64,000 nt of DNA, from NCBI RefSeq assembly GCF_000220505.1, contig NZ_AFPJ01000030.1:1-64000 (forward strand). Direction: 5' to 3'. The DNA comes from Microbulbifer agarilyticus S89. GTDB taxonomy: Bacteria > Pseudomonadota > Gammaproteobacteria > Pseudomonadales > Cellvibrionaceae. Positions 45,388-56,358 of the stretch are shown piece by piece. The first letter of the stretch is position 1; each line of letters opens with the position of its first letter. The position numbers and the translations under genes are program-made. The notes under the pieces are model-generated. The model was not told the DNA's origin and did not search any database. It saw only the letters and a program-made list of their open reading frames with translations.

Positions 45388-45497
45388 CGGGCGAGACATT
45401 GTGAGACCTTCTAAAACAAGGATGTTTTAGAAGAGCCCCCCAGGGATGGGTCCACGGCGAGTCTCACAATGTCTTGCCCGGTGGCGGTACCGCCACC
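45388..45497. repeat. Nested palindromic intergenic element
   Basis: Outer arms CGGGCGAGACATTGTGAGAC (45388-45407) and GTCTCACAATGTCTTGCCCG (45461-45480) pair with one G:T-type mismatch. Inside, TTCTAAAAC (45409-45417) pairs perfectly with GTTTTAGAA (45424-45432). It is followed by a GAGCCCCCCAGGGATGGG-type segment. An 18-bp perfect palindrome, GGTGGCGGTACCGCCACC, lies at 45480-45497. The element sits between convergent genes. It may terminate transcription or be one copy of a dispersed repeat. Confidence 0.75.
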
Positions 45498-45533
45498 GAG
45501 ACCAGAACAAAGCACCCGCCCCCGAATTATTCC

Positions 45534-46385
45534 TCACTCAGCGCTGGCTTCAGTGCTTGTCTCAGCCTGCCATTCAAACAGGTTCATCTCGATAAAGAAG
45601 AAGGCTACCAGCCACAGGAATGCATCCCAGAAGTCCAGGAAGCTGCCGTTGAAGCCCCAGTAGATAGCGCACAGCAACAGCGTGAAATACAGGACACCCT
45701 TGATTACCTGAGAGTAACGCATAATGGAATCGGACAGCTGATGACGCAGCTGCAGCCATACATCAAAGGTCAGGATCGCCACCACCAGCAGCCAGGCACC
45801 GGAATTAATCACATCCACCCAGGCCAACCACTGAATCTCACGCCAGACTTCCGCAGAACCCACAACCTGCGCGCCCGCCAGTTGCAGCAAATTCGCATCC
45901 GCCAACGAACCACAGTTGGCCGCCGTCAACGCCACATAGTCATCCTGCTCCAGCACCAAAGACCAACCGCCGTTTGCCACGAGGTCACACGCCGCTGCCG
46001 ATACCGGGAGAAGATTGGTCACCGTCACCATCTCGGAGAAGTAACCGTAGAAGGAATAGACAATAAATACGTAACAGAACGCCGACACCGCGTTCAGAGC
46101 CCACTTGGTTGCGCCCTTCAGCTTCTCGTCCGACAGCACCCAGGTTTCCAGTTCGAACACCAGCAGCAACACCACCCAGGCCAGGGTATCGATCGAATCG
46201 TTATAGGCCTCAATGATTTTGCCCAGGCTAACCCCATCGGCAAACACCGTACCCGCGGCCGCATGGTTTTCCAGGAAAAACGCATAAACGTTGTACGCCA
46301 GCAAACTGTACACAACGTACTTAAAGATCTTGAACAGGGTATAGCGATTAGCGGATAAACCGGCCAAAGAAACCACCTCGGACAT
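45534..46385 (-). CDS. Membrane protein of unknown function
   Basis: 283 aa, not recognised. Hydrophobic segments at about residues 17-42, 66-84, 95-116, 190-208, 229-247 and 254-272 suggest six helices. The loop between helices 3 and 4 (about 117-185) is long and contains two cysteines (AACDLV and ANCGSL), consistent with a periplasmic disulphide. The C-terminus is acidic. Monocistronic, convergent with the parvulin gene. Confidence 0.7.
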   Translation of the reverse strand: MSEVVSLAGLSANRYTLFKIFKYVVYSLLAYNVYAFFLENHAAAGTVFADGVSLGKIIEAYNDSIDTLAWVVLLLVFELETWVLSDEKLKGATKWALNAVSAFCYVFIVYSFYGYFSEMVTVTNLLPVSAAACDLVANGGWSLVLEQDDYVALTAANCGSLADANLLQLAGAQVVGSAEVWREIQWLAWVDVINSGAWLLVVAILTFDVWLQLRHQLSDSIMRYSQVIKGVLYFTLLLCAIYWGFNGSFLDFWDAFLWLVAFFFIEMNLFEWQAETSTEASAE

Positions 46386-46590
46386 TGGCGAAGAACCTCG
46401 ATAGCGTGATTATTGTTGTTACTTACTCAAGTCTGGATGCAGTGCTTGCTTAGCTGCGGATCTTACAACGGCTGTCGTCGTCGCAATAAACAGCAATATC
46501 GAATAATTATTCGGTTTTTGCAACCACCAGCGCACAATTTCACCGAATAGCACGATATTTCTCAAGCCAGAAAGAAAAGCGAAAATTGTT

Positions 46591-49500
46591 TTAGTTGGCA
46601 ACCGCACGCTGCGGTGCGGTACCAGAAGCGCCATCGTCAAACAGGCGGTCAAAGCGCACCTCTGGCTCCGTCCAGGCACCGTTGATGCGGTAGCTGACAC
46701 TGGCGACGCGATCCACCTGTTTTTTGAACACCTTACTGATCAGGTAAACCCCCGCCGCCGCTGGCAGGCCACCGGCCAGCGCCGCAACAAATGCGAGGTT
46801 GTTGCCCACCGGCAGGGTTGCCACCAGCGTCAGGTTCAGATCTTCCCGCTGCAGGTTCACCCGCCCCGCCATCTGCAACTCACTGGTGGGGCCTTCCACC
46901 TGAATGGGTACCGCAATCAGCAACTCGCCGTCCCCTTCGAAATACACCTCACCGTGCACCCGGTCAAACGTCAGGCCACTTTGCACCAGGTCCGAGAAAT
47001 CCAGACGCAGGCGCCGCGCCCAGGTATCGAAGTTGAACAGGGACAGCAGCCGCAACAGGGATGTGCCGGCATTGTCACTGGCCCGCAGGAACCGGCCATT
47101 GCGGATATCGATGCGAATTTCGCCGTTCATACCATTGGGGCGCACCATCGCCGGCGAACCGCTCCAGCGCAGCGCAGTATCAAATACCGCCGAACGGCTT
47201 TCGATGGCCGCTTCCTGCCCCCACGCCTGCAGTACGTTACCGAGGTTATCGCCACTCAAGCGACCAATAAACTGGGTGGACTCACTGCCATCGGCATCGC
47301 GCATCCACATCAGCTGGGCGCCCAGGCGATTCTCGCCTTCGCCACGCCCTTCGATCCGTAAACCACGCATGGCGCCCTGAATTTCACTAACCACCAGGCG
47401 CTCTTCGGAGGGGCGCAGGCGGAACGACCAGGGCCCCATCGCCTCCTCACCGAGCCACAAGTTTTCCGTGGCGAAATCCACCCGCGGCAAAGCCGTGAAA
47501 TCAAAGCCTTGCCAGCGATCCTGTATCGCCTCGCGTACGGCAACTTCCCCCAGCTCAGGGGTTTCCTGTTCGCTGTCGCCGCCTCGGGCTTGCTTCTTGG
47601 CCAGTGCCGGCAACCGAAGATGCTCGAGTTTCAACACCAACGGTGAGGTGGAATTCAATAGCCCAATCAATTCACCAGCGGCAGTCTCGCTATCAAACTG
47701 TATCTGCCAGTCGGCTCCCAGCCCACGGCCGCGTGCATGTATGTTCTCGATCTGCACCGCATTCGACACTTTCAGCAAATCGGTACTGAGGTCGAGGGTG
47801 ATGGGCAATGCGGAAGCATCCTCCCCGGTTACAGGCTCGCCGGCATTCTCGGTGTAAATTTCCAGTGCCTGTTTCCAGGACGCAAAATCCACGATCGCCA
47901 GATCGCCGAACACGGAAATACCCGGCGAGTCAGGCAGGGTGGCCGGTGCATTCAGCGCAATGGCGGCACGCTCCAGCTTGCCATCGACCTGCCACAGCTG
48001 GCCCTGCAAGTGCTCGCCGTAACTGAGGTGATACAGGTTGCCTTCATCCCCGATTGGCACCCGCATCACAAATCGCGACTTGTCACCCGCGAGCTTTCCA
48101 AGCGGTGCTGGCAGACCGACGGCAACCTGCTGCAAATCAGAGGAAACCTCCAGCACGGCACCGTACGGTTTGTTCTTGGATTTGGCCGGAATGGTAACCA
48201 GTGCCTGATAATCGAGGTCACCGTCCATCCACTGCAATTCCGGGCGCCCACTCCAGCGCCCGATCGCTGCGGTGTTCGCACTGCCATTCACCACCACCTG
48301 CGTATCGCGCGCATCGCCACTGCCCAGGTGTTGAATCGATGCCTGCAAGGGTTGCCCCCACAGAGCGCCACGGAAGCTGGAACCTTCCAGGCCTTTCTCA
48401 CTGTGGTAACGCACCCTGCCGCTGAGCTGATCAATCTGCAGGTTGAGCTTCTGCAGGTTCAGTTCGCTTCCGGCAAGCGTCAGGTCAATGTCCTGCATCG
48501 GCGCAAATTTGGCCCCCCCCATGGGCTGGGCAATTTTCAGCGTACCCTGCATATCGCCATTCAATGACCAGTGATCAAAGGCATCGCCCAGCTTGTCGCG
48601 CAGGGGGGATTCCCGCAGCAGCTTCAAACCATCCGCCGCAGGCCCTTTCAAGTCTGCAGAGACATCCAGGCGCGAACCACCCGGCGCAGGCAAGATTCGC
48701 ACCGACACATTTTCGCCGTCCACTTGCCACAGCTTGGCTGTGGGCGCCATCACCATGACTTCCGTATCGTTGATTCCCAGATGGCCATTCACTTGCTTGG
48801 CGACGGGCCAACCACTGGCATAACGCAAACTGCTGTCGGCAATATCGGCCTGCAGCTGTACCGTCTGCCGTTGCTTGCTTTTCCCCAGTGCGAGGAGTTC
48901 GGGGTCTTCGCCGGTGCGGTAACTGTATCCCCGGTAAATAAACCCGGCGGCGGGAATCTGCCCCGAGTTATCTACACCGATACTGTTGTTCAGCCACTGG
49001 CGCAGGTCGGCGCTGACGACCGTCGGCACCAGGTGGCGCTGCTCGGCAACCGCGACATTGCGCAGGCCCAGCGCCAGGGTGAAGTCTGATGGACGGGTAA
49101 ATGGAACCAGCGGGATCTGCAGCAAAAACTGGCCGCGGAAAGCGCCAGCAGCGGGCACCTGCCCCTGCGCGCCGCGCGCGGCGGCATCCAGTAACAGCGG
49201 GCCGGAATATACGGATACGGTGTCGTGCTCACGGTCTACATCCCAGGCTACGGTGCCCCGAGCTGAGGTAAATTCGAATGGTGCGTCGTACAGCATGGGA
49301 AAGTGCGCGCTGAAACCGCTCTGGCTATCGAGCTCAACCCGGCCACCCTGCCCGTTCAGCGACAGGAAACCATTCACGCCGGTCACCGCCGGCGCACCGC
49401 GGTGCGCGCCCGCGGCGACATCGTGCAGATTGGCCGCGATGGTCACTTCGCCATTTACCCGCGACAGGCGCACATTTTGCAGCTCACCGGTGGGCTCCAG

Positions 49501-50694
49501 CGCCTGCAGCCACTCGTCGGCTTTCGGCGGGATCAACTCCAGTACCCGCAGCACCCGGTGCCAGGCCTGCAGTTCAATCTGATCCAGCGCCAGCTGCAGG
49601 TTGCCCTGCTGATCGCCGCTCGCCTGCAGGTTCACGTCCGGTACTTCCAACTGCTGCCAGTTAAGCCCCAGGTCTTGCAGTACCAGCTCCCACTGCTTGC
49701 CGGGGCGCCAGTTGCCGGAAATGTTGCTCGACAGGGCATTCAGCGTACCCAGCGCTCCCGCCGGTGCTTTCTGAGAATCCGTGTCACCGCCGGACGCGCC
49801 GTCCTCGGCAACCTGAGACAGGCTCAAGTTGCCACGCAGGCTGTAACCGGAGTCCGCATCCGAACTGAGCCATAGGCGCCCGCCGGCCAGTTTGCGCCCA
49901 GGCCAGTAGAGTTTCTCGGGCAGGGGTGACAACTGGTAAATCAACCCGATCAGGTCGGCATCGACCAGTAGCTCATTCAGTTGTGCGTAGCCGCGCAGGG
50001 TGAACGCCTCGCTGCGACGGGGGTCGCCGCGCCCTTCCAGTACCAAACGCAGGCTCTCCTCGCCACTGTTCAGGCTTTGCACCGCACCGGTAACAAATGC
50101 CCGCGCCACCAAACGGTGGAAGCCGCCGCTATTTTCAAGCTGGATTTCCCGAAGGTTCACATTCGCCGACTGCCCATCGGTAAGGGACAGGCCGATGCTG
50201 GCATCGCGTACCAGTACCTTGGGGCCCAACTGGAAAATGCGTGCGGGATCACCCAGGCGCACGCCATCGGTGGCTGGTGTGGCCGGCTGGCTGGCTCGCG
50301 GGAAGCCACGCACCTGCCAGCCGCCTTCTGCCCGCTGTTCCAGCGTCGCGGAAAAACCATCAACCTCCAGGTTTTTCCAGATCAGTTCGCGATTCCACAG
50401 GCTCGCCAGCAGGTCCAGATGAAACAGGCCACGGCGCAGCGCGACCTGGCCATCCTCACCAATCTTGAGGCCATCCAGCTGCAGGGCAACTTCCAGCGCC
50501 TGCCAGCGCAGCGAGATATGCTCGAGTGCAACCGGTGCGCCCAGCTGCTGGGACAGCCAGCCACTAATTTGCGGGCTGTACTTGCTGACTTGGGGCGAAA
50601 GGATACGCCCGGTCTGCACCAGGATCGCCAGGGAGATCACCAGGACCACCACCAGCAACCAGAACTTGCGGACGAACCAGCGCAACCACAGCAT
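46591..50694 (-). CDS. yhdP: YhdP family AsmA-like envelope protein
   Basis: 1367 aa from ATG 50694, with GGGAGAG upstream; an earlier in-frame start lies outside any conserved part. One N-terminal membrane helix (about 8-30) is followed by a very long periplasmic beta-rich region and a C-terminal AsmA/DUF3971-type end (GRVNLQREDLNLTLVATLPVG). YhdP in E. coli helps move phospholipid between inner and outer membranes. It is the last gene of the mreBCD-maf-rng-yhdP run. Confidence 0.93.
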   Translation of the reverse strand: MLWLRWFVRKFWLLVVVLVISLAILVQTGRILSPQVSKYSPQISGWLSQQLGAPVALEHISLRWQALEVALQLDGLKIGEDGQVALRRGLFHLDLLASLWNRELIWKNLEVDGFSATLEQRAEGGWQVRGFPRASQPATPATDGVRLGDPARIFQLGPKVLVRDASIGLSLTDGQSANVNLREIQLENSGGFHRLVARAFVTGAVQSLNSGEESLRLVLEGRGDPRRSEAFTLRGYAQLNELLVDADLIGLIYQLSPLPEKLYWPGRKLAGGRLWLSSDADSGYSLRGNLSLSQVAEDGASGGDTDSQKAPAGALGTLNALSSNISGNWRPGKQWELVLQDLGLNWQQLEVPDVNLQASGDQQGNLQLALDQIELQAWHRVLRVLELIPPKADEWLQALEPTGELQNVRLSRVNGEVTIAANLHDVAAGAHRGAPAVTGVNGFLSLNGQGGRVELDSQSGFSAHFPMLYDAPFEFTSARGTVAWDVDREHDTVSVYSGPLLLDAAARGAQGQVPAAGAFRGQFLLQIPLVPFTRPSDFTLALGLRNVAVAEQRHLVPTVVSADLRQWLNNSIGVDNSGQIPAAGFIYRGYSYRTGEDPELLALGKSKQRQTVQLQADIADSSLRYASGWPVAKQVNGHLGINDTEVMVMAPTAKLWQVDGENVSVRILPAPGGSRLDVSADLKGPAADGLKLLRESPLRDKLGDAFDHWSLNGDMQGTLKIAQPMGGAKFAPMQDIDLTLAGSELNLQKLNLQIDQLSGRVRYHSEKGLEGSSFRGALWGQPLQASIQHLGSGDARDTQVVVNGSANTAAIGRWSGRPELQWMDGDLDYQALVTIPAKSKNKPYGAVLEVSSDLQQVAVGLPAPLGKLAGDKSRFVMRVPIGDEGNLYHLSYGEHLQGQLWQVDGKLERAAIALNAPATLPDSPGISVFGDLAIVDFASWKQALEIYTENAGEPVTGEDASALPITLDLSTDLLKVSNAVQIENIHARGRGLGADWQIQFDSETAAGELIGLLNSTSPLVLKLEHLRLPALAKKQARGGDSEQETPELGEVAVREAIQDRWQGFDFTALPRVDFATENLWLGEEAMGPWSFRLRPSEERLVVSEIQGAMRGLRIEGRGEGENRLGAQLMWMRDADGSESTQFIGRLSGDNLGNVLQAWGQEAAIESRSAVFDTALRWSGSPAMVRPNGMNGEIRIDIRNGRFLRASDNAGTSLLRLLSLFNFDTWARRLRLDFSDLVQSGLTFDRVHGEVYFEGDGELLIAVPIQVEGPTSELQMAGRVNLQREDLNLTLVATLPVGNNLAFVAALAGGLPAAAGVYLISKVFKKQVDRVASVSYRINGAWTEPEVRFDRLFDDGASGTAPQRAVAN

Positions 50695-50757
50695 CAGGCA
50701 GACTCTCCCTGAGGAAAGGCCATGCTCGGGCGCACGCACGCAGTCTTGGTTGGACGA

Positions 50758-52245
50758 TCACACCAGTACAATGTCGTACTGCTCCTGGTTGTAAATAGGC
50801 TCCACCTGAAACTGAATCGGGCGGGCAATAAATTCTTCCAAATCGGCCACGTTGGCCGACTCCTCATCCAGCAGCAGGTCAATCACCACCTGGCTGGCCA
50901 GCACCATAATCTTGTCGCTGTCGTAGGCGCGGGCTTCGCGAATAATTTCGCGGAAAATCTCGTAGCACACCGTTTCCGCCGTCTTCAGGGTACCGCGACC
51001 TGCGCATACCGAGCAGGGCTCGCACAGCATCTGGCCGAGGGACTCGCGGGTACGCTTGCGCGTCATCTCCACCAGCCCGAGCTCGGATACACCGGTGATA
51101 CTGCTTTTCGCGTGATCGCGCTCCAGCGCTTTCTCCAGCGTGCGCAATACCTGGCGCTGATGCTCGGTATCCTGCATATCGATAAAGTCGATAATGATGA
51201 TACCGCCGAGGTTGCGCAGGCGCAGCTGGCGGGCAATCGCCGTGGCCGCCTCCAGGTTGGTCTTGAAGATGGTCTCTTCGAGATTGCGATGCCCAACAAA
51301 CGCGCCGGTGTTGACGTCGATGGTACTCATCGCCTCGGTCTGCTCGACAATCAGGTACCCACCGGACTTGAGCGTCACCTTGTTCTGCAGCGCCTTGCGG
51401 ATTTCCTCTTCGACACCGTACAGGTCAAACAGCGGACGCTCGCCGGGGTAGTGCTCGATCCGCGGGGCGACTTCCGGCGCGTATTTGCTGGTGAACTTGG
51501 CCGCGCGGGCGTGGGCCTCGCGTGAGTCAATTCGGATCTTTTCGGTGTGCGGGCGGGCCAGATCGCGCAGCGCACGCATAAACAACGGCAAGTCCTCGTA
51601 GATGATCGAGGGCTCTTTCTCCGCCTTGATACGCTGCTCCAGCTCATTCCAGAGCCGGTACAGGAATGGAATGTCGCGCAGCAGCTCTTCTTCGCTAACG
51701 CCTTCGGCAACCGTACGCAGGATAAAGCCGCCGTCGCCGCTCAATCCCTCATCCGCCAGCTTGGTGGAGGCGAGATCCACCAGCGCGCGCAGGCGCTCTC
51801 GTTCGGACTCATCCTCGATGCGATTGGAGATACCGATATGCCGGGTCTGCGGCATATACACCAGGTAGCGAGCAGATACCGACAGGTGCGTGGTAAGGCG
51901 CGCGCCTTTGCTGGAGATCGGGTCCTTGACCACCTGCACCACCAGCGACTGCCCCTCACGCACCAGCGCGCGGATATCGGCCACTTCGCCTTCGCGGGAT
52001 TCCATGCCCTCGTCATCCAACGGCGCAATATCCGAGGCGTGGATAAACCCGGCGCGTTCCAGCCCGATATCCACAAACGCGGCCTGCATACCGGGCAGCA
52101 CGCGCACGACTTTGCCCTTGTAGATATTGCCGACAATACCGCGGCTCGCGGTGCGCTCCAGGTAAACCTCCTGCAACACACCGTTTTCTACCAGCGCCAC
52201 ACGGGTCTCCATGGGCGCCACATTGATCAATAATTCTTCACTCAC
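50758..52245 (-). CDS. rng: Ribonuclease G
   Basis: 495 aa, GTG start with GGGGAG upstream. It is RNase E-like, with an S1 domain at about 38-128, the DNase I-like catalytic core with Asp310 (STIDVNTG) and Asp353 (IIIDFIDM), the same 43-residue spacing as RNase E Asp303/Asp346, and a zinc-link CEPC at 408-411. It lacks the long RNase E C-terminal scaffold. It matures the 5' end of 16S rRNA and degrades some mRNAs. Confidence 0.96.
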   Translation of the reverse strand: MSEELLINVAPMETRVALVENGVLQEVYLERTASRGIVGNIYKGKVVRVLPGMQAAFVDIGLERAGFIHASDIAPLDDEGMESREGEVADIRALVREGQSLVVQVVKDPISSKGARLTTHLSVSARYLVYMPQTRHIGISNRIEDESERERLRALVDLASTKLADEGLSGDGGFILRTVAEGVSEEELLRDIPFLYRLWNELEQRIKAEKEPSIIYEDLPLFMRALRDLARPHTEKIRIDSREAHARAAKFTSKYAPEVAPRIEHYPGERPLFDLYGVEEEIRKALQNKVTLKSGGYLIVEQTEAMSTIDVNTGAFVGHRNLEETIFKTNLEAATAIARQLRLRNLGGIIIIDFIDMQDTEHQRQVLRTLEKALERDHAKSSITGVSELGLVEMTRKRTRESLGQMLCEPCSVCAGRGTLKTAETVCYEIFREIIREARAYDSDKIMVLASQVVIDLLLDEESANVADLEEFIARPIQFQVEPIYNQEQYDIVLV

Positions 52246-52252
52246 CGGACCG

Positions 52253-52909
52253 CTACTCCCCGATCACCCCTGCATCGACGCGCCGATCAAATTGCCAGAA
52301 GGGGATGCCCGCGCGCTCCAGAAACCCCGACAGGGTCTCCAGCGGCAACCCCACCACATTGCTGTAACTACCCTGGATGGACGCCACCAGCAGAGCGCCC
52401 TTGCCCTGAATACCGTAACCACCGGCCTTGTCACGCGGCTCGCCGGTATTCCAGTAGTCCTCGATCAGGCGATCGCTCAATTCACGAAAGCGTACCCGGG
52501 TTTCGACCACAGTACTGAACGACTGATCCCCGTCGGTCAGACAAATGGCGGTAAGCACCGCGTGCTCGGCGCCGGACATCAGGCCCATCATGCGGCTAAA
52601 GTCGGCGAAATCCCGCGGCTTCTCCAGCACCACATCTTGCACGATGCCCAGGGTATCGGCGCCCAGAGACCAGACCGCAGCCCCCGCTTCCGTTTCCACC
52701 TGAGCAAGGCCAGCCCGCGCCTTCTCCTGGGCGAGACGCAGCACATAATCCCGCCCAGACTCTTCCGGGCGGCGACATTCTTCCACCGAAGTGGCAGCAG
52801 AGAAAAACGGAACCCCTATCTGCGACAGCAGCTCAGCGCGCCGGGGAGAACCCGAGGCGAGCAGTAGGCGTGGCGCAGAAGTGGTTTGTCGAGAGTCTGG
52901 CTGTGGCAC
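52253..52909 (-). CDS. maf: Maf-type nucleoside-triphosphate pyrophosphatase (YhdE-like)
   Basis: 218 aa from GTG 52909; a TTG two codons earlier is also possible, and neither has a strong ribosome-binding site. The Maf signature LLLASGSPRRAELLSQIG opens the domain and the catalytic aspartate is in SLGADTLG, followed by LEKPRDFADFSRMMGLMSG. It hydrolyses dTTP/UTP or modified nucleotides, acting as house-cleaning or division-related enzyme. Directly upstream of rng and downstream of mreD, the usual order. Confidence 0.94.
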   Translation of the reverse strand: MPQPDSRQTTSAPRLLLASGSPRRAELLSQIGVPFFSAATSVEECRRPEESGRDYVLRLAQEKARAGLAQVETEAGAAVWSLGADTLGIVQDVVLEKPRDFADFSRMMGLMSGAEHAVLTAICLTDGDQSFSTVVETRVRFRELSDRLIEDYWNTGEPRDKAGGYGIQGKGALLVASIQGSYSNVVGLPLETLSGFLERAGIPFWQFDRRVDAGVIGE

Positions 52910-53076
52910 GGGCAACGCTTATGATTATGTATTTGCTGGACGAAATATCAGAACGCCTGATTATAGCGCCAGCGCTCGAAAAATAACCGCCCCTTGAGGT
53001 TACTTAACGCAAATTTCGGCCGAGTTTTTGTTGCCGGGCTTTTGTCACGGCTGACCGCAGGGCCGGGGTCGGGCAA

Positions 53077-53556
53077 TCACCTAACGCGCAGGCTCGAGGC
53101 GGTGCGGTGCAACCAGGGGGTAATCAGCGGCCACAATACCGCCGTGGTGAGCGCCGGCCACAGAAAGGTCAGCCCCGGGACCGACTTGCCAGCCAGGCTG
53201 TGCACCCAGTTGCCCAACAACTGGTTGATCCCCACCAATACAAATACCCACATCAGCTGCTGCCCCGGGTTAAACGCGCGGGTGCGGCGATAGGTCAACA
53301 GGCTGAAATAGGCGAGCACCGCCAGAGATAGGGCGTGCGCCCCAAGAGTTGCCCCGGTTACCAGGTCTTCGGCGAGCCCCACCATCCAGGCAAAGCCCAC
53401 CCCCAGCTCCTGGGGCATACGCGTCGTCCAGAAAATTACCAGCAGTGCACAGAATGCAGGTCGAAACCACAGCCAGTCCGTCGGCAGGGGCATCACTGCC
53501 AGCAGCAGCGCAACCACCACGGTAAACAGGATAAACCAGCGATTGTGGGCATCCAT
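53077..53556 (-). CDS. mreD: Rod-shape-determining protein MreD
   Basis: 159 aa with five or six membrane helices. The MreD pattern shows in RPAFCALLVIFWTTRMPQELGVGFAWMVGLAEDLVTGATLGAHAL. Inner-membrane member of the elongasome, acting with MreC. It starts 4 bases after mreC stops, so translation is probably coupled. Confidence 0.95.
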   Translation of the reverse strand: MDAHNRWFILFTVVVALLLAVMPLPTDWLWFRPAFCALLVIFWTTRMPQELGVGFAWMVGLAEDLVTGATLGAHALSLAVLAYFSLLTYRRTRAFNPGQQLMWVFVLVGINQLLGNWVHSLAGKSVPGLTFLWPALTTAVLWPLITPWLHRTASSLRVR

Positions 53557-53560
53557 CCGC

Positions 53561-54400
53561 TCAGTCCTGCCCCTCGTCGATGGGCGCGTTCAGTACCGCC
53601 AACACAAAACGGCTGCGGTTCATACGCCCGCGGGGCTCCACATCCACTTCGGCAAAGGCGCGTCCGGGATCACGCTTGACCGAAATCACCTCACCCACCG
53701 GGTAGCCCGCGGGGAAGCGGCCACCGAGCCCGGAGCTCAACAGCAGGTCGCCCTCACGGATATCGCTGGTATTGGCCAGATGACGCAACTTGAGTCGATA
53801 TAAATCCCCGGTGCCCTCGGCCACCGCGCGCACGCTGTTGCGCAGCACCTGTACGGGCAGGGCATGGTTGGCATCGGTGATCAGCAGCACCCGGCTGGAA
53901 AAATCGCCGGCCTCAATCACCTGCCCCAGCAGGCCGCTGGCGTCCATGATTGCGGCACCCTGCACTACGCCATCGCTGCGACCCTTGTCGATAATCAGCA
54001 CATGTTCCAGTGGGTCCGGGGACACGCCGATCACCTGTGCCACCAGCACCCGCTGGTTCACGCTCTCGGCGGAGTTCATCAATTCTTTGAGCTGGGTGTT
54101 TTCCGCGCGCACCGCGGCGAGGAGCTGCGCCTGCTGCTCGAGCAGCATCACCTGATGCTTGAGGCGGCTGTTTTCCTCCAGCAGTTCATCGCGGGTACGC
54201 CATTGCTCGCCGGCCCAATCACCTACTCGGGAGGGGGTTCCGGTGAGCCAGTAAAAAGGCGCAGCCAGGCTGGCAAGGCGCTCGCGCACCGGATTCAGCC
54301 AGTCGGTGTAGAGATTGATCAGGATCAGCGCCGTCGCCACCAGCCCCAGCACAAGTATGCGGGATTCCGGTGACGGGCCTCGGGTAAATAGCGGTTTAAT
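53561..54400 (-). CDS. mreC: Rod-shape-determining protein MreC (unusual start)
   Basis: 279 aa if started at the ATT at 54400. Downstream parts are standard: a membrane helix (about 17-32), a coiled coil (EENSRLKHQVMLLEQQAQLL), and the two beta-barrel domains with TDANHALPVQVLRN and SGLGGRFPAGYPVGEV. The family's conserved N-terminus (E. coli MKPIFSRGPS) is matched here by IKPLFTRGPS, which is in frame but has no ATG/GTG/TTG before it. An in-frame TGA lies only 8 codons upstream. The first ordinary start, GTG 54352, would delete that motif. See the finding on this gene. Confidence 0.9.
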   Translation of the reverse strand: MKPLFTRGPSPESRILVLGLVATALILINLYTDWLNPVRERLASLAAPFYWLTGTPSRVGDWAGEQWRTRDELLEENSRLKHQVMLLEQQAQLLAAVRAENTQLKELMNSAESVNQRVLVAQVIGVSPDPLEHVLIIDKGRSDGVVQGAAIMDASGLLGQVIEAGDFSSRVLLITDANHALPVQVLRNSVRAVAEGTGDLYRLKLRHLANTSDIREGDLLLSSGLGGRFPAGYPVGEVISVKRDPGRAFAEVDVEPRGRMNRSRFVLAVLNAPIDEGQD

Positions 54401-54589
54401 GGGCGGCCCCCATCGACCTGTTCAGCAATGATGTTCTTATTGATCTGTGCGCGTATCCATACGCTGGTGAATCGGCGGCGCTCGGCCCAACTACTCCCTC
54501 AGGAAGTCATTGGGGTGCAATCGGCGCTCCGTGAGCACCGCCGTCGCAGACTGGTCGAAACCAGCTGCAAGTCGGGATTAGCTGGAAAC

Positions 54590-56000
<1,411 letters not shown>

Positions 56001-56288
56001 ATGGCCGTGGACGCGCAAACCATCGAAAAGCTGGCCGAACTGGCCCGCATCGCCATTTCTGAAGAAACCATAGACGAAGTCAGTAGCCGACTGGGTGACG
56101 TGCTGCAGCTGGTGGACCAGCTGCAGGCGGTCAATACCGATGGCGTTGAACCCATGGCCCATCCACTGGATGAGGTGCAGGTCCTGCGCCAGGACGCCGT
56201 GACCGAGCCGAACCAGCGTGAAGCGTTCCTCGCCCTGGCACCCCAATCGGAAGCGGGCCTTTACCTGGTCCCCAAGGTCATCGACTAA
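56001..56288 (+). CDS. gatC: Asp-tRNA(Asn)/Glu-tRNA(Gln) amidotransferase subunit C
   Basis: 95 aa. Typical GatC pattern: TIEKLAELARIAISEE at the N-terminus, GDVLQLVDQLQAVNTDGVEPMAHPL in the middle and a C-terminal YLVPKVID. It wraps around GatA and stabilises the GatCAB complex, which turns Glu-tRNA(Gln) and/or Asp-tRNA(Asn) into the correct charged tRNA. First gene of gatCAB. Confidence 0.96.
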   Translation: MAVDAQTIEKLAELARIAISEETIDEVSSRLGDVLQLVDQLQAVNTDGVEPMAHPLDEVQVLRQDAVTEPNQREAFLALAPQSEAGLYLVPKVID

Positions 56289-56358
56289 CCGTCGACCCGA
56301 CCCACCAACCAAGCACTGACCTGGGCCACCACAGAATAGACAAGAAACCGGATTTCCA

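Noticed and set aside
46419-46700. 93-aa minus-strand ORF overlapping the yhdP 3' end
   Set aside because: It starts in another frame inside yhdP, has no ribosome-binding site, and the downstream part has no recognisable features.
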